From: Paracoccaceae bacterium
GTDB lineage: Bacteria; Pseudomonadota; Alphaproteobacteria; Rhodobacterales; Rhodobacteraceae
Assembly (NCBI GenBank): GCA_009773375.1
Contig: WRPH01000017.1
Location: 1-64,000 of the forward strand
Reading direction: 5' to 3'
DNA: 64,000 bases
Positions within the stretch are counted from its first letter, which is position 1; each line of letters opens with the position of its first letter. Position numbers and translations under genes: made by a program. This document shows, in pieces, positions 33,430-42,565 of this stretch. A model generated the notes under the pieces. The model made no database searches and was not told where the DNA came from. It worked only from the letters and a program-made list of their open reading frames with translations.

Positions 33430-35865
33430 ATGACCGAAACCGTGCTTGATGCTTCTGCGCTGCGCAAGACCTGCGATCCCGAGCTTTTTGCCTTTGAGTC
33501 TACCAAATCTCTGGAATTGCTGGACGAGTTGATCGGTCAGGACCGCGCGGTCAAGGCGATCCGGCTTGCAGCCAGCATCCGCCATCGCCGCTTCAACCTG
33601 TTCGTCCATGGCCCCGAAGGCAGCGGCCGCCACTCTACCGTGATGAAAATCCTGTCGGACGAGGCCAAGACCCGCCCCGCCGCCTCTGACTGGGTCTATG
33701 TGCATAACTTCGAACAGCCCGATCATCCGACAGCCATCTGCCTGCCGGTGGGCACCGCGCCGCGGCTGCGCGCCGCACTGGCCGGCATGATTGATGATCT
33801 TGCCAACCACATCCCGGCGCTTTTCGTATCCGAGGATTACCAGAACCGCCGGATGTCGATCAACCAACACTACAGCGACCGCAATGAAGCGGCGTTTGAA
33901 GCCCTGCGCGAGGCCGCAAGGGCCCGCGATGTCGGCATCATGCGCACGCCGATGGGGTTCTCGCTGGCGCCGATGCGCGAGGGCGAGGTCTTGAAGGCTG
34001 ATACCATTGAACGGCTCGACAAGGCAGAACAGGCGCTGATCGAAAAGCATGTGAAGGCCACGCAGGAAGAGCTGGAAGATTTTCTGGTCGCCCTGCCGGA
34101 ACTGGAACGGGAACATCAGGCGGCTGTTGCCAAGCTGAATGCGCAGATGGCCGAGGTTGCGGTGGATGCGGCCCTTGCCGCCGCGATTGCGCCGTTCAAT
34201 GCCATCGCAAATCTGGCCGGGTATTTCACCGCCCTGCGCGTCGATCTGATTGCGAATGCCGATCTGTTTCTGATGGCGGGCAAATCCGATGGCGATAGCG
34301 CCTTTCCTGCCGCCAAGATGAAAGTGCGCGATGACCCGCGCTTTCACCGCTATGGCGTCAACGTCATGGTGTCGCAGCCCGAAGGCAGCACACAAGGCGC
34401 ACCGGTGGTGGTGGAAACCCTGCCGACGCTTGCCAATCTGACCGGCCGGATCGACTACATGCCGACGCAAGGCGCGCTGGTGACCGATCTGATGCTGATC
34501 AAACCGGGGGCGTTGCATCGTGCCAATGGCGGTTTTCTGGTGCTGGACGCCCGCAGGGTGCTGCTGGAACCGTTTGCGTGGGATGCCTTGAAGCGCTGCC
34601 TTGAAACATCCGCCGTGCATATCATCACGGCTGCCGACCGTATCGGCCTGATTTCGACCACCACGCTGGAACCCGAACCGATCCCGCTGGATGTGCGGGT
34701 GGTGTTGGTCGGCGACAGGCTGCTGCACGGCCTGCTGTCAGAAATTGATCCGGATTTCGATCAGTTCTTCCACGTCGCAGCCGAGTTTGGCGACGATACC
34801 GAGCGCAGCCCCGAGGCCTTGACCCTGCTGGCGCGGCTGGTTGCCACCATTTGCAGCCGCGAAGGCTTGCGACCCGTCAGCCGCGATGGGGTTGCGGCCC
34901 TGATCGACGCCGCCACCCGCGCTGCCGAAGATCAGGAAAAGCTGTCGCTCCGCATGAGTGCGGTGTGGGATATCCTGCGCGAAGCCGACCATCTTGCGGC
35001 GCAGGCGGCGGCTGATCTGGTGACAGCCGCGCATGTCGGGGCCGCGATTCAAGCTGCCGAAGACCGCGGCAGCCGACCCCGCGATCAGGTGCAGGAAATG
35101 ATGACCCGCGGCAGAATCCTGATCAGCACCAAGGGCAGCGTTGTCGGCCAGATCAACGGCCTGACCGTTGCCGATTTCGGCAGCAACCGCTTTGGCTTCC
35201 CGGCGCGGATCACTGCACGCGTGCGGATGGGTTCTGGCCATGTGATTGATATTGAACGTGAAGTGAAACTGGGCGGGCCGATCCACTCCAAGGCCGTGCT
35301 GATCCTGTCCAGCTTTCTAGTGACGCGCTACGCGCCGGATACGCCGCTGTCGTTGTGGGCCAGCCTGGTGTTCGAGCAAAGCTACGGCGGCGTGGAAGGC
35401 GACAGCGCGTCGGTTGCCGAGCTGTGCGCGCTGATGTCGGCGCTTGCCGAAGTGCCGCTGTCGCAATCCTTTGCCGTGACCGGGTCGATCAACCAGATGG
35501 GCGAGGTGCAGCCGGTTGGCGGCATCAATGAAAAGATCGAGGGCTTCTTCGACACCTGCCGCAATCAGGGCCTGACCGGGCGGCAGGGCGTGCTGATCCC
35601 GCGCCGCAACCTCGCCAACCTGATGCTGCGTCGTGATGTGGTCGCGGCGGTGGCTGCCGGGCAGTTTCAGATCCACGCCATTTCGCATGTCGATGAAGCG
35701 ATGGAATTGCTGACCGGCCTGGCCGCCGGGCAACGCGGCATGCACGGCGATTTCGAAGATGGCTCGATCAATGGCAATATCGAGGTCAAGCTGCTGACCT
35801 ACGCCGAAATGAAACGCGATTTCAACGCCGCTTCAGACAACTCTGACACCGGCGACAACGCTTAG
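33430..35865 (+). CDS. Lon-like ATP-binding protease (COG1067 type)
   Basis: 811-aa cytoplasmic protein. The N-terminal AAA-like part has GPEGSGRHSTVMK where Walker A should be, with Arg-His in place of Gly-Lys. A coiled-coil-like segment (about residues 195-255, KAEQALIEKHVKATQEELEDFLVALPELEREHQAAV) follows, then an ATPase core with KPGALHRANGGFLVLDARRVL. The C-terminal Lon peptidase domain (about 570-770) has the catalytic Ser in VEGDSASVAELCALM and Lys in PVGGINEKIEGFFD. It resembles E. coli YcbZ and archaeal LonB rather than housekeeping Lon. Probably a separate unit downstream of modC. Confidence 0.85.
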   Translation: MTETVLDASALRKTCDPELFAFESTKSLELLDELIGQDRAVKAIRLAASIRHRRFNLFVHGPEGSGRHSTVMKILSDEAKTRPAASDWVYVHNFEQPDHPTAICLPVGTAPRLRAALAGMIDDLANHIPALFVSEDYQNRRMSINQHYSDRNEAAFEALREAARARDVGIMRTPMGFSLAPMREGEVLKADTIERLDKAEQALIEKHVKATQEELEDFLVALPELEREHQAAVAKLNAQMAEVAVDAALAAAIAPFNAIANLAGYFTALRVDLIANADLFLMAGKSDGDSAFPAAKMKVRDDPRFHRYGVNVMVSQPEGSTQGAPVVVETLPTLANLTGRIDYMPTQGALVTDLMLIKPGALHRANGGFLVLDARRVLLEPFAWDALKRCLETSAVHIITAADRIGLISTTTLEPEPIPLDVRVVLVGDRLLHGLLSEIDPDFDQFFHVAAEFGDDTERSPEALTLLARLVATICSREGLRPVSRDGVAALIDAATRAAEDQEKLSLRMSAVWDILREADHLAAQAAADLVTAAHVGAAIQAAEDRGSRPRDQVQEMMTRGRILISTKGSVVGQINGLTVADFGSNRFGFPARITARVRMGSGHVIDIEREVKLGGPIHSKAVLILSSFLVTRYAPDTPLSLWASLVFEQSYGGVEGDSASVAELCALMSALAEVPLSQSFAVTGSINQMGEVQPVGGINEKIEGFFDTCRNQGLTGRQGVLIPRRNLANLMLRRDVVAAVAAGQFQIHAISHVDEAMELLTGLAAGQRGMHGDFEDGSINGNIEVKLLTYAEMKRDFNAASDNSDTGDNA

Positions 35866-36026
35866 CCGAACGGGACATGGCTTTGCCGGGCCGCTTTGGC
35901 TAAGCGGTCAACGGTTGACCCGAGCCTGAGGCTGGCGCAGTGTCGCCCGCGACAAGCTGAGGCGGAAACAGCCCTTCCGCCCCGCCCCGCAGCTTGGTAG
36001 GCTTGCATCAAACACGGGGATGAAAC

Positions 36027-36539
36027 ATGCAGATCGGCTATGTCAGCGAAACCGGACGCGGTGCCGGCGATGTGGTTCTGGCAGAGGTCGCAGCGCTGCT
36101 GGCCGCCGCTGGGGTGCGGCTTGCGGGCACAGTGCAATCCAACACCGAACGCGCTGATCGCCACCACTGCGATATGGATGTGCAGGTGCTGCCCGATGGC
36201 CCCCGCTTTCGCATCAGTCAGGATCTGGGCAATCATGCCAAAGGGTGCCGGCTGAACCCCGGCGCGCTGGAACAGGCGGTGCAGGCTGCAAGCGAAGGCC
36301 TTGCCGCAGCCGAGGTGCTGATCGTCAACAAATTTGGCAAGCTTGAATCCGAAGGCCGCGGCTTTTGCGGGCTGATCGCCGCAGCGCTTGACCGTGGCCT
36401 GCCGGTGCTGGTTGGCGTCAACGCGCTGAACCTGCCGGGGTTTCAGGCCTTCACCGGCGATCTTGCCGCCCCGTTGGGGGCAGATCGGCATCATATCGTC
36501 GCCTGGGTGCTGGCCCGGCGGCGGCAAGCTGCCGCCTAA
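36027..36539 (+). CDS. DUF2478 protein
   Basis: 170-aa soluble protein with the DUF2478 signature: NTERADRHHCDMDVQVLPDG, ISQDLGNHAKGCRLNPGALE and VLIVNKFGKLESEGRGFCGLIAAAL. The family is related to P-loop nucleotide-binding proteins and is often found with molybdate genes, as here 2.7 kb from modC. The Cys/His-rich DRHHCDMDVQ could bind metal. The biochemical role is not established. Confidence 0.8.
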   Translation: MQIGYVSETGRGAGDVVLAEVAALLAAAGVRLAGTVQSNTERADRHHCDMDVQVLPDGPRFRISQDLGNHAKGCRLNPGALEQAVQAASEGLAAAEVLIVNKFGKLESEGRGFCGLIAAALDRGLPVLVGVNALNLPGFQAFTGDLAAPLGADRHHIVAWVLARRRQAAA

Positions 36540-36623
36540 ACCCGCCTTGCACGCAAAGCCGGCTTGCACCCGACCCCGCCACGGCTAGACTGGCCCCGAC
36601 ATTTCCTTTCAAGGTGCCCCGAC

Positions 36624-37451
36624 GTGCTGACAAAACTTCTCGCCGCCCCGCTGCTTTGCCTTTTCTGTGCCGCGCCCGTGCTGGCTGGGCCAGTGCTGGC
36701 TGGGCCCGTGCTGGCTGCGCCTTGCGGCGACACGGCAAGCGGGTTTGAAGACTGGAAGGCGGCCATAGCCAATGAAGCCAAAGCCGAAGGTGTCGGCGAA
36801 AAGGGCCGCGCTGCGCTGATGGGGGCCAGCTATTCCAAGGCGACGATTTCGGCGGACCGCAACCAGAAAAGCTTCAAATACTCGCTGGAGAAATTCCTGT
36901 CGGTGCGTGGGGCAGACACGATCATCGCGCAAGGTCGGGCGCGCAAAGCCAAGAACGCCGATCTTTACGCCGGGCTGGAGGCGCAATATGGCGTGCCTGC
37001 CGGTGTGCTGCTGGCGATTCACGGCATGGAGACCGGCTTTGGCGGCTTCATGGGCGATACCAACGTGGTGTCAGCGATTGCCACCCTGGCGTGGGACTGC
37101 CGCCGCAGCGATTTCTTCCGCCCGCACCTGATCGGCGCGCTGAAGCTGGTGGATCAGGGCGCGATTTCGGCCAAGACCGTTGGCGCCAAACATGGCGAGC
37201 TGGGCCACACGCAGTTTCTGCCCGGCAATGCGCTGAAATATGGCGTGGATGGCAACGGCGACGGGCGGCTGGATCTGGCCAATACCACCGATGCGATGGC
37301 CTCCACGGCCAACTACCTGCGCCAAAAGGGCTGGAAGCCGGGCAAGGGCTATCAGGAAGGCGAGCCGAACTTCGCGGTGATCAAGGAATGGAACGCCGCC
37401 AAAGTCTATCAGCAGGCCATTGCGCTGATGGGTAAAAAAATCGACGGCTGA
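36624..37451 (+). CDS. lytic murein transglycosylase (MltB/SLT_2 type)
   Basis: 275-aa periplasmic enzyme cleaving peptidoglycan to 1,6-anhydro products. Signal peptide is at residues 1-32. The catalytic Glu is in GVPAGVLLAIHGMETGFGGFMG (near residue 139), followed by STANYLRQKGWKPGKGY. The start is probably GTG at 36624, because the ATG at 36564 precedes a hydrophilic non-secretory segment. The signal peptide contains three tandem VLAGP/VLAAP units encoded by 15-bp repeats. Confidence 0.87.
   Translation: MLTKLLAAPLLCLFCAAPVLAGPVLAGPVLAAPCGDTASGFEDWKAAIANEAKAEGVGEKGRAALMGASYSKATISADRNQKSFKYSLEKFLSVRGADTIIAQGRARKAKNADLYAGLEAQYGVPAGVLLAIHGMETGFGGFMGDTNVVSAIATLAWDCRRSDFFRPHLIGALKLVDQGAISAKTVGAKHGELGHTQFLPGNALKYGVDGNGDGRLDLANTTDAMASTANYLRQKGWKPGKGYQEGEPNFAVIKEWNAAKVYQQAIALMGKKIDG
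36678..36722 (+). repeat. three 15-bp tandem repeats in a signal peptide
   Basis: GTGCTGGCTGGGCCA occurs three times at 36678, 36693 and 36708 with one to three substitutions, encoding VLAGP-VLAGP-VLAAP. Slipped-strand change here would alter signal-peptide length without shifting the frame. Confidence 0.85.
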
Positions 37452-37505
37452 CCTGCTTTTCCCCTCTTGCAGCGCGCGCCACAACCGCTTAGGAAGCTGC
37501 GCAGT

Positions 37506-37580
37506 GGCCCGTTCGTCTATCGGTTAGGACATCTGGTTTTCAACCAGGCAAGAGGGGTTCGACTCCCCTACGGGCTGCCA
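37506..37580 (+). tRNA. tRNA-Glu (TTC)
   Basis: 75 nt with encoded CCA. Acceptor stem GGCCCGT/ACGGGCT, anticodon stem CTGGT/ACCAG with loop TTTCA around TTC, T-arm GGGG-TTCGACT-CCCC. All arms pair. Confidence 0.96.
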
Positions 37581-37791
37581 CTTCCCCATACAAGTATTTG
37601 ATTTTTCTGTGAAATTTCTGGGCTCAAAACCCCGTGGCAGAACTACTACAGCGAGAAATCGGCCCCATTGACCTGCCGAAGCGCCGGAACCGATTACGCA
37701 TTCGTGAACTGGGCTGTTCCATCTTTCGCCCAAAACGGCCATTACTTCGGGGGGCGTCGGCAAGACCGTCGTGGCAACTTGCAGGAATGCC

Positions 37792-38001
37792 ATGCGACAT
37801 CGGATCATTGGAATTGTCGTTGGCGCAATATGCGGTGCCTTTCTTGGTGCTGGCACGGGCGTGGTCGGCGCATTTGGCGGCGTGTCCGGGTTGAACGTTT
37901 TCGCCTTGATCGGTGGGATTACGGGTTTCTTCGGCGTGCCCGATGCGGTCAGGCTTACGGCAAAACTTGGGCGCTTACGGAAGAAAGCAGGAAAGAAATG
38001 A
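37792..38001 (+). CDS. small membrane protein A (Gly-rich)
   Basis: 69 aa, no family recognised. Two glycine-rich hydrophobic segments (IIGIVVGAICGAFLGAGTGVVGAF and LNVFALIGGITGFFGV) are followed by a basic tail (RLTAKLGRLRKKAGKK). AGGA lies upstream of the ATG at 37792, and the stop overlaps the start of the next small membrane protein (ATGA). The pair lies just downstream of tRNA-Glu, which may mark a small acquired block. Confidence 0.55.
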   Translation: MRHRIIGIVVGAICGAFLGAGTGVVGAFGGVSGLNVFALIGGITGFFGVPDAVRLTAKLGRLRKKAGKK

Positions 38002-38285
38002 ACGGTTTGGCGATGTTCTTGGGCATGTCCCTAAGCTTCGGGGGCGTCGGCGGGCTGCTTTCCGGCATATTTGCGCGTTCCTTTCGCCGGGCAATGCTGT
38101 GGGCCGTCGGCTTCGGAATTTTGGACACGGTTCTTCTGGCGATGGTTTCGCCGACTTCGCGCTTTGCGCCGGGATTGGTGCTGATTGCAGTTTTCTGGGG
38201 TCTTGTCGGTTGGTTCGCGGTCGGCCGCTTTTCAGCAAGACGCCGGGCTTCCAAGGCTGCGGCAATCGCAGCAACCACCAAGTAG
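37998..38285 (+). CDS. small membrane protein B
   Basis: 95 aa with three hydrophobic segments (NGLAMFLGMSLSFGGVGGLLSGIFA, AMLWAVGFGILDTVLLAMV, FAPGLVLIAVFWGLVGWFAVG) and a basic C-terminus (RFSARRRASKAAAIAATTK). It overlaps the preceding small gene by four bases, so both are translated together. Function is unknown. A longer frame from 37668 exists but overlaps gene A entirely. Confidence 0.55.
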   Translation: MNGLAMFLGMSLSFGGVGGLLSGIFARSFRRAMLWAVGFGILDTVLLAMVSPTSRFAPGLVLIAVFWGLVGWFAVGRFSARRRASKAAAIAATTK

Positions 38286-38522
38286 CAATCCCCCCCGAAA
38301 CCTTGCCGCAACGCAGGGCAGGCGGCTTCAGCGATGGCCCTGCGGAAGAACGTCGAAAGCGGCTGCGGGCATGGCCACAAGGGGCGCATCGGGGTCGATA
38401 GCGTAAAAGCCCGATCCGCATTTGCGGAAAGTGCACGGCTCGGGGATGAACGAGGCGGCATCTTCAGAGCCTTGCTCAGCACAGTGCGGCACCATCCCGT
38501 TGGTTGCATTTGGAAAACCGGC

Positions 38523-38990
38523 CTAACTGCCTGTGAGCCTCTGTTTCAGCAGCGGCAAAAGTTCGACCAGCACCGCGCGCAGACGCTGCGTGGCATCGGC
38601 TCCGAGAAGGTCGGAAAGATCGTTCTGATAGGCCAACGCCATTTGAGAGAGTTGCTCGAACAGGGCGCGGCCTTCGGGCGTCAGGTGCAACTCTTCAAAG
38701 CGGCGATCTTTTCGCCCCTGCTGGCGCACAAGTCGCCCTGCGGCTTCCAGCGCCGCAACCGCGCGCGAGATCGACACCTTGTCCTCATGAATTCTGGCGC
38801 CAATTTCCTTTGCTGTCAGACCATCTTCGGCGAACAGATGCGCCAACAGCCGCCATTGGGTGCGGGTGATGCCAAAATCCTTCTGGTAGCGGTCCTGAAA
38901 GCCTTTGCTGACAGCCTCGGCCATCTGGTTCAGCATGTAGGGCAGGAACGCGTCCAGCTGAAAGGACGGCGATGAGGCGTTGTCGGTCAT
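38523..38990 (-). CDS. MarR-family regulator
   Basis: 155-aa dimeric winged-helix repressor: FGITRTQWRLLAHLFAEDGLTAKEIGARIHEDKVSISRAVAALEAAGRLVRQQGRKDRRFEELHLTPEG spans the DNA-binding domain and wing. It is divergent from hmgA across a 299-bp gap that carries a short palindrome, so it probably represses homogentisate catabolism. The likely inducer is an aromatic intermediate such as homogentisate (inference). Confidence 0.87.
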   Translation of the reverse strand: MTDNASSPSFQLDAFLPYMLNQMAEAVSKGFQDRYQKDFGITRTQWRLLAHLFAEDGLTAKEIGARIHEDKVSISRAVAALEAAGRLVRQQGRKDRRFEELHLTPEGRALFEQLSQMALAYQNDLSDLLGADATQRLRAVLVELLPLLKQRLTGS

Positions 38991-39213
38991 CGAACCCCCT
39001 GTTCATCACACGCCCGATTTATCCGGCGTGGCCCCAGAAGTGCTAGCCGAACCTGCCGGATGGTCAAGCAGTTTGCCGCCCGTGCGGTTGATTCGGCCAT
39101 CGCTGTGCCCAACGACCCCTCCACGAGCGAACAGCTTCGCTGCCAAATTTTGCCAATTTTGCCAGAGACTTGACAGGCTGTAAAAACAGATCTGCAAGAA
39201 ACAGCTTGCTTTA

Positions 39214-39227
39214 GTTTCAAATGAAAC
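39214..39227. promoter_or_regulatory. candidate MarR operator upstream of hmgA
   Basis: GTTTCA-AA-TGAAAC, perfect 6-bp half-sites, 63 bp upstream of the hmgA ATG and 44 bp downstream of a TTGACA hexamer (39170-39175). Position and symmetry fit a repressor site for the divergent MarR gene. There is no direct evidence of binding. Confidence 0.45.
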
Positions 39228-39289
39228 CAATAAATACACCGCAACAAGGGTGCCTGCAGACCTGCGCCACGACAATCAGGAACATTCAG

Positions 39290-40651
39290 ATGACACGCTT
39301 TCCGCTTCCGTTGGGCATGACCCGCGCGCCCTCACTTCCCGGCCTGCACGACGGCTATATGCCCGGTTTCGGCAATGATTTTGAAACCGAAGCCCTGCCG
39401 GATGCCTTGCCGCAGGGTATGAACAGCCCGCAGAAATGCAACTATGGGCTTTATGGCGAGCAGCTTTCCGGCACTGCCTTTACCGCGCCCAGCCATCAGA
39501 ACGAACGGACCTGGTGCTACCGCATCCGGCCTTCGGTCAAACATACCGGGCGGTTTGCCAAGATCGACCTGCCCTACTGGAAATCCGCGCCGCATATTGA
39601 CCCCGATGTGATCAGCCTTGGCCAATACCGCTGGGATCCGGTGCCGCACAGCGATCAGCCGCTGACATGGCTGACCGGCATGCGCACGATGACGACGGCG
39701 GGCGATGTGAACACGCAGATCGGCATGGCGGCGCATGTGTATCTGGTGACCGCCTCGATGGTGGACGCCTATTTCTTCTCGGCGGATTCAGAGCTGCTGG
39801 TGGTGCCGCAGGAAGGCCGCCTGCGGTTTTGCACCGAACTGGGGGTGATCGACCTTGCCCCGCAGGAAATCGCCATCCTGCCGCGCGGGCTGGTTTACCG
39901 CGTCGAGGTGCTGGAAGGCCCTGCCCGCGGTTTTGTCTGCGAGAATTACGGCCAGAAGTTTGACCTGCCCGGCCGTGGCCCGATCGGCGCAAACTGCATG
40001 GCGAACCGGCGTGATTTCAAGACACCGGTGGCGGCGTTTGAAGACCGCGAGGTGCCATCGACCGTCACGGTGAAATGGTGCGGCCAGTTTCACGAAACCA
40101 GGATCGGTCATAGCCCGCTGGATGTGGTGGCTTGGCATGGCAACTACTGCCCGGTGAAATACGATCTGCGGACCTATTGCCCGGTTGGCGCGATCCTGTT
40201 CGACCATCCCGATCCGTCGATCTTCACCGTGCTGACCGCGCCTTCGGGGGTGGAGGGCACCGCGAATATCGACTTCGTGCTGTTCCGCGAACGCTGGATG
40301 GTGGCGGAAAACACCTTCCGCCCGCCGTGGTATCACAAGAACGTCATGTCGGAACTGATGGGCAACATCTATGGCATCTATGACGCCAAGCCGAAAGGTT
40401 TTGTGCCGGGCGGCATGTCGCTCCACAACATGATGTTGCCGCATGGGCCAGACAAGAATGCCTTTGAAGGCGCATCGAACGCGGACCTCAAAGCCGAAAA
40501 GCTGGATAACACCATGTCCTTCATGTTCGAAACCCGCTTCCCGCAGCACCTGACCCGCTTTGCCGCGCAAGAGGCCCCTTTGCAGGACGATTACATCGAC
40601 TGCTGGGACAGCCTTGAGAAGAAGTTCGACGGCACCGCTGGTGTGAAATGA
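39290..40651 (+). CDS. hmgA: homogentisate 1,2-dioxygenase
   Basis: 453-aa Fe(II) dioxygenase opening homogentisate to maleylacetoacetate. Visible are [17 protein letters not shown] and [33 protein letters not shown] at the N-terminus, the metal-site region [16 protein letters not shown] and [18 protein letters not shown], and [13 protein letters not shown]. The ATG at 39290 follows AGGA; the frame's earlier Met at 39221 lies over the operator region. First gene of hmgA-maiA-fahA-MBL. Confidence 0.95.
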   Translation: MTRFPLPLGMTRAPSLPGLHDGYMPGFGNDFETEALPDALPQGMNSPQKCNYGLYGEQLSGTAFTAPSHQNERTWCYRIRPSVKHTGRFAKIDLPYWKSAPHIDPDVISLGQYRWDPVPHSDQPLTWLTGMRTMTTAGDVNTQIGMAAHVYLVTASMVDAYFFSADSELLVVPQEGRLRFCTELGVIDLAPQEIAILPRGLVYRVEVLEGPARGFVCENYGQKFDLPGRGPIGANCMANRRDFKTPVAAFEDREVPSTVTVKWCGQFHETRIGHSPLDVVAWHGNYCPVKYDLRTYCPVGAILFDHPDPSIFTVLTAPSGVEGTANIDFVLFRERWMVAENTFRPPWYHKNVMSELMGNIYGIYDAKPKGFVPGGMSLHNMMLPHGPDKNAFEGASNADLKAEKLDNTMSFMFETRFPQHLTRFAAQEAPLQDDYIDCWDSLEKKFDGTAGVK

Positions 40652-41277
40652 AACTTTACAGCTATTGGCGGTCGTCGTCGTCCTATCGGGTGCGGATTGC
40701 CCTTAACCTGAAGGGGTTGGCCTATCAAACCCAAGCAGTCAACCTGCTGGAAAATGAACAGCAAAGCCCGGCCTATGCCACGCTGAACCCCGCGCGGGGG
40801 CTGCCCTCGCTGGTGCTGGACGATGGCACGGTGCTGACCCAATCGATGGCCATTCTGGAATGGCTGGACGAAACCTATCCGACGCCACCGCTTTTACCGC
40901 CAGACCCGATCTTGCGGGCCAAGGTGCGGGCTGCGGCGCAGGTGATCGCGTCAGAGGTGCATCCGGTGAACAACCTGCGGGTTCTGGCCCGGCTGAAGGC
41001 GATGGGCCATGACCAGACCGACACAGTGGCGTGGATGAAACACTGGATGGTGGAAGGCTTTGACGCCTTTGCCGCCCTGATCTCGCCGACGGAGGCGTTC
41101 TCGTTCGGAGCCAGCCCCGGCCTTGCCGATCTTTGCCTTGTGCCGCAGCTTTACAACGCGCGACGCTGGGGTGTCGATCTTGCCCCCTACCCGCGGCTTG
41201 TCGCGATTGAAGCGCGCTGCCTTGCCCTATCGGCCTTTGACGCCGCCCGCCCCGAAGCCCAAGCCGATGCGACCTGA
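40648..41277 (+). CDS. maiA: maleylacetoacetate isomerase (zeta-class GST)
   Basis: 209-aa GST-fold enzyme converting maleylacetoacetate to fumarylacetoacetate with glutathione. The zeta motif is here [16 protein letters not shown] (residues 8-23), with Ser replacing the usual Cys of SSCxxRVR; the activating Ser remains. [16 protein letters not shown] and the C-terminal [23 protein letters not shown] match the family. It overlaps hmgA by four bases. Confidence 0.9.
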   Translation: MKLYSYWRSSSSYRVRIALNLKGLAYQTQAVNLLENEQQSPAYATLNPARGLPSLVLDDGTVLTQSMAILEWLDETYPTPPLLPPDPILRAKVRAAAQVIASEVHPVNNLRVLARLKAMGHDQTDTVAWMKHWMVEGFDAFAALISPTEAFSFGASPGLADLCLVPQLYNARRWGVDLAPYPRLVAIEARCLALSAFDAARPEAQADAT

Positions 41278-41289
41278 AGGAAGACGACG

Positions 41290-42555
41290 ATGACGAGTCT
41301 GCAAAGATCGTGGGTTGAAAGTGCCAACCGCCCCGACTGCGGATTTCCGCTGAACAATCTGCCTTGCGGTGTGTTCTCGACCACATCGCAAGGTCCGCGC
41401 TGCGGCATGGCCATCGGTGATTTCGTTCTGGACCTTGGCAATCTTGAAGCGCATGGCATCCTGCGCCTGCCCTACGGTCTGCTGCTGGGTCTGCCGTTCT
41501 GGAATGGCGTCATGGCGGCTGGGCCAAAGCTGTGGGCCGATCTGCGCGCGCAAGTGACGGCGCTGCTGATCGAAGGGTCAGACCAACAGGCGGCTGTGGA
41601 AAAGTACCTTGTCCCGCTGGACGCAGCCACGCTGCACATGCCCTTCACCCTGTCGGAATACACCGATTTCTACGCAAGCTACCACCATGCCACCAATGTC
41701 GGCACCATGTTCCGCGGGGCCGAGAATGCCCTGCCGCCGAACTGGCTGCATATTCCCATCGGCTATAACGGGCGCGCGTCCTCGGTCGTGGTTTCGGGCA
41801 CCGATGTGCGCCGCCCCTGGGGGCAGGTGAAGGGACCGAACGACGTGGCCCCCCGCTTCGCCGCTTCGGCGCGCTTCGATATAGAACTGGAACTGGGTGC
41901 CGTTGTCGGCGTGCCGTCAGACTCGGGCCATCCGGTCAGCGTGGCGCAGGCCGATGCAATGATCTTCGGCTATGTCTTGTTGAACGACTGGTCCGCGCGC
42001 GACATTCAGGCGTGGGAATACCAACCGCTTGGCCCGTTCCAGTCGAAAGCGACCGCCACCTCGATCAGCCCGTGGATCGTGATGAAAGCCGCGCTGGAGC
42101 CGTTCCGCACCGCAACACCGCCGCGCGAAGTGCCGCTCTTGCCGCACCTGCGCGAACCCGGCCCGATGCTGTATGACATTGCCCTGGAGGTGGGCCTTAC
42201 ACCTGATGGCGGACAAGAGACGATCATATGCCGCACCAACTATGCCGAGATGTATTATTCGGCCGCGCAACAGCTTGCCCATCATACAAGCTGCGGCTGC
42301 CCGATGAATGTCGGCGATCTTCTGGGATCGGGCACGATCTCGGGGCCGTTGAAGGAAAACAGGGGCAGTCTGCTGGAACTGTCATGGGGTGGCAAAGAGC
42401 CGTTTGCGCTGACAGACGGCCAGACCCGCTGCTTTATCGAAGACAACGACACCCTGACCTTGCGCGGCTACGCAAAGGGACAAGGCTATCTTATCGGGTT
42501 TGGCACCTGCACCGGCAAGGTTTTGCCCGCGCTTGAAAACCCCTTCACCGCATGA
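41290..42555 (+). CDS. fahA: fumarylacetoacetase
   Basis: 421-aa hydrolase producing fumarate and acetoacetate, the end of tyrosine catabolism. The N-terminal SH3-like domain begins NRPDCGFPLNNLPCGVF. The catalytic/metal segment is EYTDFYASYHHATNVGTMFRG with PNWLHIPIGYNGRASSVVVSG, then ELGAVVG and NDWSARDIQAWEYQPLGPFQSK. Twelve bases separate it from maiA. Confidence 0.94.
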   Translation: MTSLQRSWVESANRPDCGFPLNNLPCGVFSTTSQGPRCGMAIGDFVLDLGNLEAHGILRLPYGLLLGLPFWNGVMAAGPKLWADLRAQVTALLIEGSDQQAAVEKYLVPLDAATLHMPFTLSEYTDFYASYHHATNVGTMFRGAENALPPNWLHIPIGYNGRASSVVVSGTDVRRPWGQVKGPNDVAPRFAASARFDIELELGAVVGVPSDSGHPVSVAQADAMIFGYVLLNDWSARDIQAWEYQPLGPFQSKATATSISPWIVMKAALEPFRTATPPREVPLLPHLREPGPMLYDIALEVGLTPDGGQETIICRTNYAEMYYSAAQQLAHHTSCGCPMNVGDLLGSGTISGPLKENRGSLLELSWGGKEPFALTDGQTRCFIEDNDTLTLRGYAKGQGYLIGFGTCTGKVLPALENPFTA

Positions 42556-42565
42556 AAGGACGACC

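Noticed and set aside
33388..34728. 446-codon minus-strand frame
   Set aside because: Antisense to the Lon-like protease gene, no motif.
40648..40720. maiA inactivated by loss of the zeta-GST cysteine
   Set aside because: [11 protein letters not shown] keeps the catalytic Ser; Ser for Cys at the next positions is tolerated, and the operon is otherwise intact.
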